Shown piece by piece: positions 46,709 through 58,238 of a stretch of 64,000 nt of DNA (the stretch's first letter is position 1; each line of letters begins with the position of its first letter). Location of the stretch: positions 743,501 through 807,500 of the forward strand of contig JANUWF010002121.1 in the NCBI GenBank assembly GCA_026120185.1, given 5' to 3'. The notes below the pieces were generated by a model that searched no databases, had not been told where the DNA came from, and saw only the letters and a list, made by a program, of their open reading frames with translations. A program made the translations under genes and the position numbers. Origin of the DNA: Voacanga thouarsii (lineage: Eukaryota > Streptophyta > Magnoliopsida > Gentianales > Apocynaceae).

Positions 46709-48479
46709 TGAAGGGTCACAAAAAAAGTAAATACACAGAAGAAGTATGGAAACTAAAATTTTTTCCAAGCCAAAGTTTAGGAATACTTACTTTTGGGACA
46801 TTAAAGTTGAATAGCTAGTGTCAAATTTGAATTTGATGGAGTTTCTTAGATTGTAACATTTACTTGTTCCACGGGAATTCCACCTAATTGTCAGATCCTT
46901 CGCATCTAACACGTACCACGTTTACTTTTGACCTTCTAGAGTATTTGTGAGCAACCTACAGACTACTACCAGTGAAAGTAGAGAAAGGATGAAGAAATTT
47001 GAAGAACAATTGGAAGAGCTAACCAAGAAAACGAAAATGGAAACAAAACCAAAGAAGAACAATGGCTTTCAAGGAAAATGAAAGCCTTTTCTTGTTGTTC
47101 TGTGTCCAGAAAAACGTAACCAACTTCATGTATGCATTAGACTAAGAAAGACTAAAATGACAGCTCTCCTTTTCCTTTGTCTTGCTTTTTCCTTTTCATT
47201 TCTTTTTCCCTTTGGTGTGGTGGCTACCTTAGGTTTCCAAATAAACCTGTAGTAATTGCTTTAAACCCTGATGGGCTAGGGTTTTTCCTAATTAGTCTAA
47301 GACTAACTAAATATCTCTTTTACTAATTAATTTATCTACTTGGGCCAAACATAAACTTACCCAAGACAATGAATTAATTAACTAATTTAATTTAATTGGC
47401 CCAATAAATTATTCTAACCCAAATAAATAATTAATTGGACTACTAAAATAATTCTTCTAATATTAATTTCATCCAATATGCCTATATAGTAAATAAATTA
47501 TTAAGGTTACTTGAACTACTCTGGAGACCAAAAATATATTATTTTTTACTACTAAAATAATTAAAATACCCATACTAACAAATAGCCGTATTTTATCATT
47601 TTAAATATTCCATTTATCATCATATGGAAATATTGACCCCAAGAATAATATTCCAAGTGTAGTGTCTTCGTCCTATAGGTATAATAATGAAAATACCCTT
47701 CTACGTAATACTCATAATTGAGATAGAATAAATATACTAATACATTTCTTAATGATATCTACCAGCCCTGATAATCCATGACTGCTAGTGTATACCTACT
47801 TATCTCAGGGAGTTACCCAAAAATATACATACTTAATTACGTTTCCTAGAGCCTGGTTTATTTAAATTATCCAAGACAACCACAAGGAGGTGATATCTCT
47901 GCTAAGTAAAGTATAGAAATTCTATTGTATAAGTCTGTTTTAATTAATTAGAGTCATGCACCCAAAGCACAAGGTTATTGGCCTTGCGATAAGACCTCAC
48001 CCATCATACATCAAAGTATATAAGTCCAACTTTACTAGACCACCAACTTATATTCAAGTCTTAGGGTACTCGTCTAAGTAGTAGCGGTGATAGACCAATC
48101 TTTATTTATTAGAGTAATTTATTAAATATTACTATCGCGTGGTCAAGTTCTACATATTCTAAATACGCTTACACTATTGGCGTGTGTGAACTACTTACTA
48201 GTTATACGTAAACCATTCTCTATTTAGAAACCATAGTGTAATTATATAAACCTCGATAAAGTGCTAAACTTCATTAATCGATTAGGAATTCGTTTATGTG
48301 TTAGTAACCTATAATCTGCACCTTACTGTGAAAGCACGACCTAATCACATAGATTACTTATTAATTCACTTAGACCTTTAATGTACAAATATATGTAAAT
48401 AAATAACTATTTAAATGAAATATTTTATTAATATCCAAAATACAAAAATACACAGCTATTTTGGGCATACATTCCAACA
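46709..48479 (-). repeat. D 5' LTR
   Basis: 1771 bp, from TGAAGGGTCAC to GCATACATTCCAACA. On the minus strand it opens TGTTGGAATGTATGCCC, like LTR E (50778) and the solo LTR at 58239. No gene inside. Confidence 0.87.
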
Positions 48480-49115
48480 TATTTCTCTTTTATCCTCATT
48501 TTTCTTGGTGTTTTTGAACTTTCTAAGAGTTAGGGTTCTTTCACACCCAAGAGTGAAAAGTCTATTCTAATATGCACATACATTGTAGGATTCTTTTCTC
48601 TTATATTTATAAGTTTTATGATTGCCAAAAAGTACTTACAAGAGTCATAATTTGTGTTTGAACCATTCTTCAAAGGATCTGCACAAAAGTTTCCAAATTA
48701 TACTCCATGTAGGAAATTCTATCGTTATTGAGTTAGTAATGGGCTAGCATTAGTTGCTTAGGACTATCTGGCACCGGCTTCTGTCTATGTAACTAGTGAC
48801 CAACTAGCATTGCTAGGTCATAGCTTTTGGTGCCAGATGCATCCTGTTTTTCTTTTAGATTGCTCTATTTAATCCCTTATTTTCCAGAAGGCAGCTAGCC
48901 CTGGTTTCTTAGGATGAACCGACGCCTACTCCGTACTATTTTTTCCTAGTTTTGTGTACTTTTACTATCTTTCTTTTTATCTTTCCATTCTATCAATTTT
49001 ACACAAAAAAATAGTAAAGTGGGGAGGGGGGGGAATCAATAGCTATTTAAACATAAAATCACAACAAATACACCCCAAATGACTTATAAAATACAGTGCA
49101 AATTAATCCCTATCA
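48480..49115 (-). repeat. Truncated gypsy-like (Tat-type) LTR
   Basis: On the minus strand it starts TGATAGGGATTAATTTGC at 49115. The left end is cut by the D LTR at 48479. The flank to the right has the typical GAGGACAAGC...TTTAAG word found before Tat LTRs. A short G run is at 49021-49033. Confidence 0.65.
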
Positions 49116-49563
49116 ATTATCACGTACTTAAACTAGTGCTTGTCCTCAAGCAATTAAAAACTAAACACACCAAGCAAATAGCCAACTAAGAAAATGATTT
49201 TAGCGTACATGGTTAACATGGTAAAGATATTATCTTTCCTTGAACTTAAGAATCCAATCCAACACCTGTTTAATCAAACCAATTTCATGCAAACTTATGT
49301 ATTAGAATAGATATAACCAAGGCCATTGAGATTGAGTTAAACAAGTTCATATTCATTCTATATGTTTCACCTTATTCCTTAAGTCAAGAATGCAAACATT
49401 GTGACTCATATAAGTTATGAATAATTAACCAACCCAAGTTCTATAATTTCCAAACTATTACAATCTGGGTAGTAAATTAAAATAGGGGCATTCTTACTTT
49501 TTTGCTTTCTTGGAAATATATAGCCTCAAGTGAATGCACTTTACACTTACTGTGTTGCATGGC
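49116..49563 (-). other. 3' untranslated end of a Tat-type gypsy element
   Basis: Immediately right of the LTR, the minus strand reads cttgaggacaagcactagtt, then a purine-rich run, as in the region between pol and the 3' LTR of Tat elements. No pol domain is present before element E begins. Confidence 0.5.
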
Positions 49564-50024
49564 TATTAGAATGTATTCCAAAATAGACTATGTATTTCTA
49601 TGTTTCAAATTGCAATAAAATATTTCGTTCATTAATGATTATTTGTTTACATGTTTTGCACATCAAGGTCCAAGTATGATAAATTAATGACTTATGTGTT
49701 GGGCCGTTCTTCAAAATAAGGTATAGGTCATATACGTATGACATACCAGAAAAATATTATTCTTGGTCGCTTGATGAAACTGGGCATTTCATTAAAGTAA
49801 GATCATTATGCTTTGGTTTCTAAATGAGGAATAGTTTATCTTTCTTTAACCGGTGAGTAGTTTTCTCATGCCATTAACATAAGCATATTTGAAATATCTT
49901 GACCACGATCTGTAGTAGTGGTTTCTAATAAAATACTATATTTAAGAAAACCATTTTATTATTTCTAGAACATGGATAGATAGCCTAGGACTTGAATATA
50001 AGCTGGCATAGATTGATTTTATCT
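49564..50024 (+). repeat. Copia E, 5' LTR fragment
   Basis: Starts TATTAGAATGTATTCC (TG decayed to TA) and matches 50778-51048 over its first 270 bp, and the solo LTR 58239-60237 around 58520-58690. It runs directly into pol sequence, so the rest of the LTR, leader, gag and most of pol are deleted. Confidence 0.82.
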
Positions 50025-50763
50025 TCCAAGCAATGTCCACGGATACAGGAAGAAAAAAATAGAATGAGTTGAATTCCTTATACTTTAGCTGTGGGAAGTC
50101 TTATGTATGCCATGCTTTATGCAATGCTAGATATCTGCTTTGTTGTTGGCATTGTTATTAGATATCAATTAAACCCAGGGGAAGAACATTAGTAAGTTGT
50201 AAAGCATATACCCGAGTACCTAAAAGGGATGAAGGATTCTATGCTAGTTTTCTAAGCTGATGATTTAGTTCCTGCCATTTACACTAACATAGACTTTCAG
50301 GCAGATAAAAATAAAAGAAAATCCAACTAGTGGATATATTTTCACTTTGTTTAGAAGAGTAATTTCATAGAGAAGTGTCGAGCAATCTTGTATTGTTGAA
50401 TCTACCATAGAAGTTGAGTATGTGGTAGCTTTAAAAGCTTCTAAAGATGTAGTTTAACTCCAAAAGTTCTTAATATAATTTGGAGTGATGCCACAAATGG
50501 ACAAGCTTATCATCTTATATTGTGATAATTTAGAAGCTGTGTGACAATGTATGGAACTAAGGAATCATAGAAATGGCAAACACATCGAGAGGAAGTATCA
50601 CTTGATCTAGGAGTTCATCTATAAACGAGAGATAATAGTTGATCAGATTTTCTTTGCAAATAATCTGTTGGATCCCTTTACCTAGCCTTTGATAGAGAAA
50701 GTGTTTTAAAGATACTTGGACACCATAAGGGTCGGCACATATGGACTTTCATAGTTTCTTCAG
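50025..50763 (+). pseudogene. Copia E RT end and RNase H, broken
   Basis: Begins within the QCPR block that links RT and RNase H, followed by IPYTLAVGSLMYAMLYAMLD, ICFVVGIVIRYQLNPGEEH and LKGMKDSMLVF. RNase H parts are IYTNIDFQADKNKRKSN (about 50275-50325), AILYC with a decayed STIEVEYV block (50385-50430) and a C-terminus near 50700. Stops and frameshifts occur throughout. Similar to D 12690-13200. Confidence 0.83.
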
Positions 50764-50776
50764 TGCAAGTGGGAAA
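50764..50776 (+). promoter_or_regulatory. Copia E polypurine tract
   Basis: tgcaagtgggaaa directly before the LTR start at 50778. Confidence 0.8.
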
Positions 50777-50777
50777 T

Positions 50778-51048
50778 TGTTAGAATGTATCTGCAAAGTA
50801 GACTATGTATTTCTGTATTTCAAATTGTAAATAAATATTTCATTCATTAATGATTATTTGTTTACATGCTTTGCACATCAAGGTCCAAGTATGACAAATT
50901 AATGACCTATGTGTTGGGTCGTTCTTCATAATAAGATATAGGTCATAAACATATAACATATAATAAAAATATTATTCTTCATCATTTGATGAAATTGGTC
51001 ATTTCATTAAAGTAAGATCATTATGCTTTGGTTTCTAAATAAGGAATA
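50778..51048 (+). repeat. Copia E 3' LTR, truncated
   Basis: TGTTAGAATGTATCTGC onward; about 270 bp, then the sequence changes abruptly to gypsy RT at 51049. Confidence 0.85.
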
Positions 51049-51530
51049 GTGATGCCTTTTGGAGTAACAAATGCACCAAGGGTGTTTATGGATTTGATGC
51101 ATCGAGTTTTCCAACCCTACCTAGATAAGTTTATGGTGGTGTTCATCGATGATATACTCATATACTTTAAGAGTCTCGAGCATCATGTAGAGCATTTGAA
51201 GTTGGTATTGGAGAAGCTAAGAGAGCACAAGCTTTATGCCAAATTTAGCAAGTGAGAATTTTGGCTAGATAATGTGTCGTTCCTTGGCCATGTTGTAACC
51301 AAGGATAGAATCAAGATGGACCTAGCAAAAGTTGAAGCAGTTTCAGACTAAAAGCAACCAGAGAACATCACGGAGATTCGAAGCTTCTTAGGATTGGCCA
51401 GATATTACAGGAGATTTATTAAAGGGTTCTCAATGCTAGCATCACCTATGACCCGATTGTTAAGAAAGGACGTACCCTTTGTCTAGAATGAGCAATGCAA
51501 AAAGAGTTTCCAAGAGTTAAAATAGAGGTC
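51049..51530 (+). pseudogene. Gypsy reverse transcriptase, 5'-truncated
   Basis: Starts with [20 protein letters not shown], then [11 protein letters not shown] (the FxDD catalytic box, both Asp present), EHVEHL-type block, SFLGHVV and [16 protein letters not shown]. The fingers and first palm motifs upstream are absent because of truncation. Stops are at about 51256, 51350 and 51486. Confidence 0.92.
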
Positions 51531-51960
51531 AATGACAGCACCCGTGCTGAGTTTGTCAGAGGGAGATAAACTTTACGCTCTATATACTGATGCTTCAAAG
51601 GAAGGTTTGGGAGCAGTACTGATGCAGGATAGGAAGGTAATAGCCTATGCTTCTCAAAAGTTGAAGCCTCATGAAGTCAACTATCCAATGTATGATTTGG
51701 AGTTAGCTGCCGTTGTATTTGCTTTAAATAAATGGTGGCACTACTTGTATGGAGCCGAGTCTGAAGTGTTTACTGACCACAAAAGCCTAGAATACATCTT
51801 CATCTAGAAGGACTTGAATTTGAAGTAGCAGAGATAGATGGAATTTTTGGAAGAGTATCGTTGTCCTATCAACTACGACCCTGGAAAGGCTAACGTTGTT
51901 GCTGATACCTTGAGCCGTAAAGTCAAAATGGCCAGACTGAGAGTGTAGGAGATTTAAGCA
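51531..51960 (+). pseudogene. Gypsy RNase H, broken
   Basis: Open frame 51532-51807 has [59 protein letters not shown] and [10 protein letters not shown]: the Asp, Glu and Asp catalytic acids are all visible. Beyond stops at 51805, 51826 and 51832, the sequence continues with EFLEEYRCPINYDPGKANVV and ADTLSRK. Confidence 0.92.
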
Positions 51961-52089
51961 GTCCAAGAGGTGTTGGATAGAAGGACAAAAGTGCAAAAAG
52001 AGAGGATTATTGGTAGCAATCTGAGATTGATACCGAACCTAAGGCGGGAAATCATCGAAGCTCAGCAAAGTAATACGAAATTTTAACTT

Positions 52090-53030
52090 TTCAAGAACAA
52101 AGAGCTTAAACGACAAGGTAGTGATTTTTGACAGGATGAAATGGGAGTGATGTATTTCTGAGATCATTTGTGTGTACTAGATGAGCACCAGCTGAAGGAT
52201 AGGATTTTAGAGGAGGCGCATAAAAACAAGTACATTATTCATTCGGGAGAGGTAAAAATGTATCAAGACCTACAAAAGGCTTATTGGTGGCCCAGAATGA
52301 AGAAGAACGTGGTTAAGTATGTCTCCATGTGTCTGACTTGTCAAAAAGTTAAAGTGGAGTACAAAAAGTCGGTAGGATTACTACAACCGTTACCGATACC
52401 TGAGTGGAAATGGGAAGAGGTGGTTATGGACTTCGTTACCGGACTCCCTATGGCAAGGACCTAAAAGGATGCCATATGGGTATGGTAGATAGATTGACTG
52501 AGTCAACATATTTCATATTGGTAAACGTAAGGGATTCAATTGAGAAGTTAGGTCAAACCTATGTGCGGGTAATAGTCAAATTGCTTAGAGAGCCTTTGCG
52601 TATTGTGTCCAACCGAGACCTGAGATTTACATCCTGATTTTGGGGCAAGTTTCAAGAATCAAAGGGTTCTAGTCTAAAGTTCAGTACAACGGCACATCCG
52701 CAAACCGATGGTCAGTCAAAAAAGGTTATTCAAATATTGGAAGACATGTTAAGAGCTTGCGTATTGGATTTTAGGGATAAGTGGATTGAATGTGTACCAT
52801 ATGCAGAATTGGCTTATAATAATAGCTACCAATCTTCGATTGGAATAGCCCCGTACGAAGCATTGTATGGACATAAATGTCAAGTACCTCTATACTGGAG
52901 TTGGTCGGAAGACAGCCACATAAGCAAGTTTGGAGAAGTCTATGTTCAGGAAATGTTAGATAAGGTAAAGTTGATCAGAGAAAGGTTGAAAGCGGCCTAG
53001 AGCTAACAAAAGAGTTATGCAGACAATAGG
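52090..53030 (+). pseudogene. Gypsy integrase, broken
   Basis: The zinc-binding part is in frame 52168-52464: AHKNKYIIHSGEVKMYQDLQ, AYWWPRMKKNVVKYV and CLTCQKVK, which supply the HHCC residues with the first His in the AH block. The core then follows: WEEVVMDFVTGLP with the first Asp, a frameshift at about 52464, a second block with a decayed SDRDPRFTS region (Asp near 52617), and TTAHPQTDGQSK, where the Glu expected a few residues later is Lys or missing (near 52720). The end 52737-53000 has WIECVPYAELAYNNSYQSSI and YGHKCQVPLYW. Confidence 0.88.
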
Positions 53031-53500
53031 TGAAGAGAGTTAGAATTTCAAGTGGGAGACAGTGTGTTCTTAAGGTTGACACCGAATAGAGGAATTTTGA
53101 AGCATTCGAAAGGTGGGAAGCTGAATCTAAGATATTTTTGGGACCGTTTTCAATAAAAGAAAGAATTGGACTGGTGGCGTATCGACTGGATTTGCTGGAT
53201 GGGTTGATGGGAATATATGATGTATTCCATGTGTCTCAGTTGAAGAAGTACAATGTCGACCCTAGACATGTTTTGAATGATGAACTGTTGGCATAGTAAC
53301 CTGACTTAAGCTACATGGAGAAACCCGTAAAAATTTTGGACTGAAGTATCAAGACTATTTGAAATAAGCAGATTCCTATGGTGAAGGTACACTGGGAACA
53401 TCATGGCACTCAAGATGCCACATGGGAAACGGAAGAGTGGGTAAAGCAGAAAGTACCCCGACCTATGATGAAGGTAGGCCTAAATTTCAAGACGAAGTTC
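53031..53500 (+). pseudogene. Gypsy integrase C-terminus with chromodomain-like end, broken
   Basis: Readable pieces are FQVGDSVFLRLTP (about 53050-53088), DVFHVSQLKKYNVDP-type (53220-53265), YMEKPVKILD (53313-53342) and MVKVHWEHHGTQDATWETEE (53380-53440). The last resembles the chromodomain-related tail found after integrase in chromoviruses, which is thought to guide insertion. Several stops lie between them. Confidence 0.8.
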
Positions 53501-53517
53501 TTCTAAGGAGGGGAGGA
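53501..53517 (+). promoter_or_regulatory. Gypsy polypurine tract
   Basis: taaggaggggaggatgt region: the purine run aaggaggggagga lies directly before the LTR start. Confidence 0.85.
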
Positions 53518-53751
53518 TGTGAAACTCCACCAAAACCTACCTAAGAGTAAGAGGGATGGAATGCATATCATGTCATCATGTATAAAATATATCACTTGAA
53601 TTATTTTTATATGCCTTAGAATTGCGGTTTGTCAGAGATATGATTTATTTGTGCTTGATGAGTAGAAAGGGTAATATGGTAATTTTACTTGGGGTCCGAA
53701 TTAGAAGATGGCTTGAGGTTTAGACAAGAAGAATATTTTTTTGAGAAAAAT

Positions 53752-53960
53752 AAAAACAAGAGTTAGTGTGGTTAAGTAGTTAGAGCTTTGTGAATTAATC
53801 TCTAAGGTCATGAGTTCAAATCCTATTGCCTTAAGGAAGACACAATGGTAATGTCTTGACCATGTGATTTTGTCCTAAAAAGAATTCTAGAAGAATTCTT
53901 GTCCCCATTAATATTGCCAGCCTTGTCCTAACATCTTTGAAATTAAACTACTCTTCATTT
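53752..53960 (+). repeat. Possible tRNA-derived SINE-like segment
   Basis: Within the LTR, a pol III A-box-like word (tgtggttaagtagtt, 53767-53781) is followed about 30 bp later by a B-box-like word (gagttcaaatcc, 53812-53823). This spacing and the words resemble the tRNA-related heads of plant SINEs. I could not find target duplications or a clear tail, so this may be chance or part of the LTR. Confidence 0.35.
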
Positions 53961-54671
53961 TTTAATCTATTTTTAATCATAAAAATTCTGAGATAATTCC
54001 CTAGCTTAGAATTTCGTAAATCCCAACTCTTGTGGGATAGAGATGGCCGAAAGTAAGGAGGAAAAATAGGTAGAGGTTCCAAGAAAAAATACCATAGCTA
54101 TTCCTTCAAAACTCCATCTTCATCTTGTTCATGTTTTAGTTAAAAATTTGGAAATACTTCGAGATTTACTTCAAGGATGTTTTCGAAAATTGCAGCAAGC
54201 TTTCTTACCTAATTCTTGCAAGAAAACCAATCATTTTATGTGAGGATGAAGGTAGGAAATTCCTTGAATTTTTGGAGCTTTACAAACAATGCCAAACCAG
54301 AAATTTTTTCCAGCAAACTAGAAATATTGAACATGAACTTGAAGCCATCTGTTAGAACATATGAATAGCTTGAACTTCCTTTGTTCTTCTTCAAGATGAA
54401 GGTTGGAAAACCCCCATTAAAAGACCTTCAAATACCCTTAAATTCCAGCTGCAAAATCATGCCAAAGTGGACCAAAAATTCTGCACCAAAACTATTTCAA
54501 TTCCAAGTGTTGTTGAGCTTCAATTCCAGAAAACATTCCAGCTTTGTCTCTTTAATGCTAAGGCCGAAATTCTTCAGCAAACCTCACTGAATTTCAGCTC
54601 TTGTACAGCCAGGAACTGAACATCTTGGCTTCTCCACCAACCTTTTGAGTAATAGGACTCCATTATCGTAC

Positions 54672-54680
54672 CTATAAAAG
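54672..54680 (+). promoter_or_regulatory. TATA box in gypsy LTR
   Basis: CTATAAAAG followed by pyrimidine-rich DNA, about 1.15 kb into the LTR and in the LTR sense. Confidence 0.55.
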
Positions 54681-57600
54681 CTCATATCTTCACTCTATCC
54701 AAACTTGTTCAAACTTCAAATTAAAATTCTAGATTTTGTTTCATTAAAACACTCCTTTAGCTAATTGACAAAACTAGAAAATCCTCCACCATTTCATAGC
54801 TATTTTCGGCCAGCCTTAAGTCTGAAACAACTCTTCGTCCTTTGGTTGAAACATAACTAATTCAGCCATACACCATTGAAGAACAAGAAACCTTCCAAGA
54901 GCAAATACCATTAACCAATCCTATACCTCAAACAACTCCACTTTTCTCTCAATTTGAATTTTAAAAAAAATCTGAAACTCTCTATCTCATTCTTGGATAA
55001 CCAGAAGCTCCTCCTAGTCTAAGCCATTCGGCCATCACACTCACGAACACGCATGAAAATTCATCTCCTCTCAAACTCTCTCAAAAACACCAAGAACAAA
55101 CACTTCACATCTTCAAGCGTAAACCACTCCTAAACACCTCCAATCACTCCAAAACTCTCTAGATCATCAATATTCAACCCGTATTCTTCATTGCTGCACT
55201 TTATAACACCAAAACACACAAATTTGAACTTTCGAATGGATCAAACTATCCTTTTTTATTGAAGACTCGAATAACACAAAAAAGGTAAAATAAGAACAAT
55301 CTTCTTGTTCCTTTTCTTTTATTCAACTTCTATTTTCCACTTCTATTCTAGTTCATTCCTCTCTCACAATCTTCCTCTCTCTTGGCTGAAATGTTGATGA
55401 TCAACCATGGACTACTTTCGGACCACTAAAGGCCATCAAGCACTCAAGGATCTTCATTAAGCAAGGAGAATCTTTTATCAAATGAGCATCAATCAAGCAT
55501 TTCTTTCTTAATCTCCTCTTTAATTCTCAGAATGAAGACTCTTAGATGTTGATAGGTTGATTGAATAAAATAGGGGTGGAGGACATGTAGGTGGGTGAAA
55601 GGGATGGAGTTAAGACATGAGAATTGGAATGAATGTTGTGACTTATGGATGTTGCTTTAGAATTTCTATATGTTTATCATGATTAAAGAGATTTATGGAT
55701 GTTTTGATGCATCTTAGATATTAATGCACCATTGTTGATTAAGCCTTAATGATATTATTTTTCAATAAAGCCATAGATAATATTATGCCTAGTAGAAGAT
55801 CATCCATGTTGTGCTATATGTTAATTCAAGTCTATGTTTCTGGATAGATTAACATGTTATTTATTATTTAAGAACATGTTCATGGATCTTCTCTAACAAT
55901 AGAAAATTATTGTAAGAACTATTTTTATTAATTCTATAATTCTTTTTACTAACATTATTACTATTAATTTAATTAGTACTATTATTCAATTTAATCTACC
56001 AAATTCGAAAAACATTATGTAGGTTTGAAATAGAATATTATTTAAAATATTATTATTTTATTAGTTAAATAAATAAAATCTTTTTATTAAATATAAATAA
56101 TAAAATAATAAAATAAATTAATATCAAATGACCTTGCAGAGCATATTAATAATGTTAGTTAGCCTTACTAAAACTTTTATCTATACTCATAAATATTAAA
56201 ATTTATTTATTAATTATTAATTAAAAATTAAGTATAATTCATTTATTCTTTATTTTATTGGTTATTTATTATCTATAATTATTAATTAAAAATTAAGTAT
56301 AATTTATTATCGATAATAATACTATTTAAATATTACTTAATACCAATATTATTTAGGATTTATTATTATCCATTATTTAATACTAATTTTATTTATTAGC
56401 AATATTACTCATTATTTATTATTTGAAACTATAATTTACTATTAATTATTTTATAACACCTATTTATTTTAACTTATCATGCCAATTTTATTTTATAAAA
56501 TACTTTATCAACTAGTATTAAAGTTTAAGACATTGCAGTCATGGTTAGTTATTGTTGTGGCTAGTTGAACTAAGAATTATTTATTTACAGCAAATATGGT
56601 TTGGATATTATCTTATATTTTGTGTTTACTCTAGGCAGGGTTAAGTTGACCTGAACTACCTTGGAAGACTTTTGAACTCAAGAAGAGCAAAAGAACAGGT
56701 AAGTTCCTATATGAAACCATTTGAAAACCAAAGTTATCGTGGCAAATCAAACATAATGTATACGAGTATTTGTACTGTAAAGGCAATTATGGACAATTTT
56801 CCTTTTCGTTTCAGTCAAGCAAACCATTTAAAGTTAAACAAATAATTTTACAAAAAATGCTAAACTTTTCCTAAAAACCCAATTGTGGTAAGAATTTTGA
56901 AAACCATAATTGCTATTTCCAAGTGATTCATTGTATGATCTTTCTTCTTCTAAGTGGGACAAACAACGTTAAGTACTCAATAAGGATAGACTACTAGGAC
57001 TAGTCTTTGAAGGGTTAGGGTAAGTTTCTCAATAGGTGGCCACCTCTAAGGGGTAAGTCCTTCCCGGATAGGATGCTAGTCCCGTAGGTCATACTAGTCC
57101 GAGCTAGCATGCTCAGTCAAGTGGAATGTATATTTTCGGAGTGAACAACTGGTAAGTTTGGGTATAGAGATAGAAGAGTGTCTTACCCAGTAGGCCATAC
57201 ACATCCTTTGTGTCAGTATGCACAATGTGTGGCAGTCTGATCGTTATATTATCATGGTGCATAAAGTGTGGTGCCATGTCTACCTCTTTTGAGTGGTTGT
57301 ATTTGTTGTGCAGACGTATGTTTTGGAAAGGAAAACATCACTCTTCATTTGTGAAATTTATTTGAGGCTTGCCAGTACTTTCTTTATGAAAAGTTTACAA
57401 CTTGCATACTGAACTATTTTACCTGAAACACTCAAAGCACACACGGGCTTGCTGAGATTTATGTCTCACCACATTTTATACCATGTTTTCAGGTTGATCC
57501 TGCTGTGAAGGTTATTAACTAGAGAATTGCCTATGTTTTGAAGTCTCGTTATTATTTTTCCTATGTATTTCATTTGAGAGACTATAGCATACACTTATTT

Positions 57601-57754
57601 TTTTGGACTTGTTCATGTATTGCTTGGGTTGTAATAAGTTTAATTTTAAATTATTCATTTCATTTATTTTGTGTGTCTTAGTTATAAAGACCCCTTATCC
57701 TATGGATAACTAGGACACACAAAATAATGGGGGCATAGGTAGTGGGGTGTTATA

Positions 57755-57892
57755 GCTGAAGTTCTGTACCTCAATTTTTTCTTAATGTAGTCATGTTTTG
57801 AAACCATTGTATCAGATTAATTTTCTACAATAGTTTTATTTATCTATGGATGAATAATTTGTATGAAAATAAATAGTAAAGGATGGAACTAT
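57755..57892. other. Short unassigned flank
   Basis: Between the gypsy LTR and repeat G. Nothing recognisable. Confidence 0.4.
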
Positions 57893-58238
57893 GATATGAG
57901 CTCGGGAGCACCAAACTTTGGAAATTAAACTCAAGAACAAGAATAAAGAATTGGTCACCCAATCCTCTACTAAAATGCCCACAAAATAAGAACCATTAAA
58001 TCTACAGTATTTGGCCAACTATTTAAATACCCAAGCACCCTTAAATCTACAAAGAATTCAAGAACAAGTGGGATGGAGAAAAGTAGGCACCCTTTTAGGT
58101 TTCCTAACAAGAACACTAGGTAAGAATGAATCTATCCAATACCTAAGATGAAGAAAAAAGTTGGATTAAACCAAGGAATTTAGAGACTCTAAACAATGGT
58201 GGGTCTAATTCCTTTGCTTGGTCATGAAAGGTAGAACT
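57893..58238. repeat. Repeat G, copy 1, left part
   Basis: From tgatatgag...gagcaccaaac to ggtagaact; homologous to 62290-62640. It is cut by the solo LTR at 58239 and continues at 60243. It probably belongs to an LTR of unknown family; both copies start at a TG. Confidence 0.6.

Larger units (their letters stand above)
12686..48479 (-). mobile_element. Copia element D (minus), 3' end lost, split by element A
   Basis: Outer layer of the nest. Its own DNA is 12686-15050 plus 45076-48479; the rest is element A and the insertions within A. On the minus strand the order is 5' LTR (46709-48479), primer-binding site (46695-46706), leader, gag, protease/pre-integrase, part of integrase, part of RT, part of RNase H. 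RNase H stops matching at about 12686 and no 3' LTR follows, so the 3' end is deleted. About 2 kb of integrase and RT is also deleted at about 13385. Confidence 0.82.
51049..57754 (+). mobile_element. Ty3/gypsy element, 3' half (Tekay/Del-like)
   Basis: Contains RT from its middle, RNase H, integrase and a chromodomain-like end, then polypurine tract and a 3' LTR of 4.2 kb. The order RT-RNase H-integrase is that of gypsy elements. Gag, protease and the 5' LTR are missing; the left end joins the truncated copia E. The family assignment rests on the integrase end and the LTR, and is inference. Confidence 0.88.
53518..57754 (+). repeat. Gypsy 3' LTR, 4.2 kb
   Basis: Begins TGTGAAACTCCACC after the polypurine tract and ends GGGGTGTTATA (expected ACA, one transition). 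A TATA box is at 54672-54680. The part 55870-56540 is extremely AT-rich. Words near 57060-57110 (cggataggatgctagtcccgt) and 57445-57500 (ttatgtctcacc ... tttcaggttga) are typical of Del/Tekay LTRs as I remember them. Frame 54381-54590 is not a gene. Confidence 0.82.

Noticed and set aside
51049..51807. Continuous functional pol
   Set aside because: Three stops interrupt the frame and the N-terminal half of the RT is missing.
53761..53835. Functional tRNA gene
   Set aside because: Boxes are present but the acceptor and anticodon stems do not pair convincingly; kept only as a SINE-like candidate.
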